Positions 5,633 through 6,630 of a stretch of 6,630 bases of DNA are shown piece by piece. This DNA comes from Gammaproteobacteria bacterium (GTDB taxonomy: Bacteria; Pseudomonadota; Gammaproteobacteria; Pseudomonadales; Pseudomonadaceae). The DNA lies in contig JAAZJF010000041.1 in the NCBI GenBank assembly GCA_012800475.1, positions 1 to 6,630 on the forward strand, in the 5' to 3' direction. The stretch's first letter is position 1. Every line of letters begins with the position of its first letter. The notes below the pieces were generated by a model. It did no database searches and was not told the origin of the DNA. It worked only from the letters and a program-made list of their open reading frames with translations. A program made the translations under genes and the position numbers.

Positions 5633-6517
5633 TTACGCCTCTTTAGAGGATCGCAGCGGGCGCTTCCAACGCTCAGACACAACCACCCCAAACAAGGTCA
5701 AACCACCGCCTAAGGCATGGTACAACTCCAACTGCTCAGACAATACCAAGGCCGCAATGATCACCGTAAGGATGGGCATCAGGTTAAAAAATACTGAGGT
5801 GCGGCTCGGCCCTAATAGCCGCACACCATGCATCCACGCTAAAGGTGCGGCGATGGAGGCAAAGACACAGGCAAATAACACCAGCGGTAGATTGCTACTG
5901 TTTAAACCTGTTTTCTCTGAGAACACAAACAGCGGAAATAACACAATAATCGCCACCAGCATCTGCAAATAGAGCAACTGTAATGCGGGGATCTCCATCT
6001 GCCAGTATTTCAGCAAGGTGCTGTACAAAGCATAAGCGATGGTCGCCACCAGCATCATTGCATCGCCCATATTTACACCTTGCTGGGCAAGGTTGCGTAA
6101 ATCACCGTGACTGACCACAAAGAGCACACCCACAAAGGAGAAGATCGCCCCCACAATAGCGCCCATGGTTAAGCGTTGCCCCAAAGCTATAATGGCCATA
6201 CTCAGCGACACCATCGGCATCAAAGATAAAATAATACCCATATGCGTGGCTGAGGTTTTAGGTGCGGCAAAATACGCCAAGCTTTGGTAAATCGCCATGC
6301 CCAAAACACCCAATACAAAGATTTTTAGCAGGTGCGGGCTGATATTGCTCCAGTTGCGGATCAGCGCACGCAAGATAAAAGGCGTGAATAAAGCGCCAGC
6401 AAATACCCAGCGATAAAAGCCAATTTCAGCGGGAAAAATCACCCCGACGGTCATTTTATTAACAACGGTATTGGCCGCCCAAAATATCACGGCCAATAAT
6501 GGAAAAGCGTACTGCAT
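5633..6517 (-). CDS. EamA/DMT-family permease (drug/metabolite transporter superfamily)
   Basis: A 294-residue membrane protein with about ten helices, arranged as two EamA repeats at roughly residues 2-136 and 150-281, the standard layout of the family. Repeat 1 holds FWAANTVVNK and GFYRW. Repeat 2 ends in the typical run SRTSVFFNLMPILTVIIAAL followed by SEQL. The C terminus is basic (SERWKRPLRSSKEA) and should be cytoplasmic. Such proteins usually export amino acids or small metabolites, but the substrate cannot be read from sequence. The upstream in-frame ATG at 6526 would give 297 residues, but its only AGG touches the codon directly. The ATG at 6517 has AGGA eight bases upstream, so I chose it. 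The gene seems to be a single unit, separated by 341 bases from the symporter operon. Confidence 0.9.
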   Translation of the reverse strand: MQYAFPLLAVIFWAANTVVNKMTVGVIFPAEIGFYRWVFAGALFTPFILRALIRNWSNISPHLLKIFVLGVLGMAIYQSLAYFAAPKTSATHMGIILSLMPMVSLSMAIIALGQRLTMGAIVGAIFSFVGVLFVVSHGDLRNLAQQGVNMGDAMMLVATIAYALYSTLLKYWQMEIPALQLLYLQMLVAIIVLFPLFVFSEKTGLNSSNLPLVLFACVFASIAAPLAWMHGVRLLGPSRTSVFFNLMPILTVIIAALVLSEQLELYHALGGGLTLFGVVVSERWKRPLRSSKEA

Positions 6518-6525
6518 CTCAAGCA

Positions 6526-6529
6526 TCCT
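6526..6529 (-). promoter_or_regulatory. Ribosome binding site that decides the EamA gene start
   Basis: On the minus strand AGGA is followed by eight bases and then the ATG at 6517, a normal spacing. The alternative ATG at 6526-6524 shares its A with this AGGA, leaving it without any usable ribosome site. Confidence 0.6.
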
Positions 6530-6540
6530 AATTAAGCAAT

Positions 6541-6587
6541 GGGCTATTATCGCCCTGTCTGAATAAAGAGCTATACTGATTTTCAGT
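6541..6587. promoter_or_regulatory. Putative control region upstream of the EamA gene with two dyads
   Basis: A perfect dyad ACTGA-TTT-TCAGT lies at 6575-6587, and GGGC-N7-GCCC at 6541-6555. The second encloses a minus-strand -10-like GATAAT (6546-6551), without a good -35 box. On the plus strand TATACT (6572-6577) overlaps the first dyad and could be a -10 box for a divergent gene beyond the window. All assignments here are by eye. Confidence 0.3.
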
Positions 6588-6630
6588 CACTTAAGCATCG
6601 ATAGCAGACAATTGAACAAGCAGAGCGCTA

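Noticed and set aside
5505..5972. 155-codon plus-strand ORF overlapping the EamA gene end
   Set aside because: Most of it is antisense to the permease, the translation has no recognisable motif, and no ribosome site precedes it.

Overview
The window looks like a chromosomal segment from a gammaproteobacterium of the order Pseudomonadales, most likely Pseudomonas in the broad sense or a close relative with lower GC content. The main evidence is the sigma factor. Its 617-residue length, its opening residues and its region 2 to 4 motifs all look like Pseudomonas RpoD, and dnaG lies directly upstream as in the rpsU-dnaG-rpoD macromolecular synthesis operon. Base composition is about half GC by eye, well below typical P. 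aeruginosa. The genus cannot be fixed from this window alone.

Layout: positions 1-693 (+) are the 3' end of dnaG. After a 68-base gap with a good -10 box comes complete rpoD at 762-2615 (+), closed by a strong intrinsic terminator. Next is a tRNA gene with a CAU anticodon at 2715-2791 and its own stringent-type promoter. It is best read as tRNA-Ile2 (lysidine-modified) rather than tRNA-Met. A 310-base stretch without a convincing gene follows. Then comes a 93-residue protein with two membrane helices and a C-terminal zinc ribbon (3102-3383, +), ending at a bidirectional terminator shared with the opposite strand.

The right half is on the minus strand. A sodium:solute symporter (3660-5291) is followed 11 bases later by a 43-residue single-helix protein (3517-3648). 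The second gene's ribosome binding site overlaps the symporter stop codon, so the two look like one translationally coupled unit and probably one transporter complex. Further upstream is an EamA/DMT-type permease (5633-6517), separated from the symporter by 341 bases that contain inverted repeats and a possible small ORF.

The left part is housekeeping: replication priming, the primary sigma factor and a tRNA. The right part is membrane transport with unknown substrates. No mobile element, CRISPR array or defence system is visible. The points most worth checking are the small symporter partner, the identity of the CAU tRNA, the zinc-ribbon membrane protein and the dyad-rich region upstream of the symporter.
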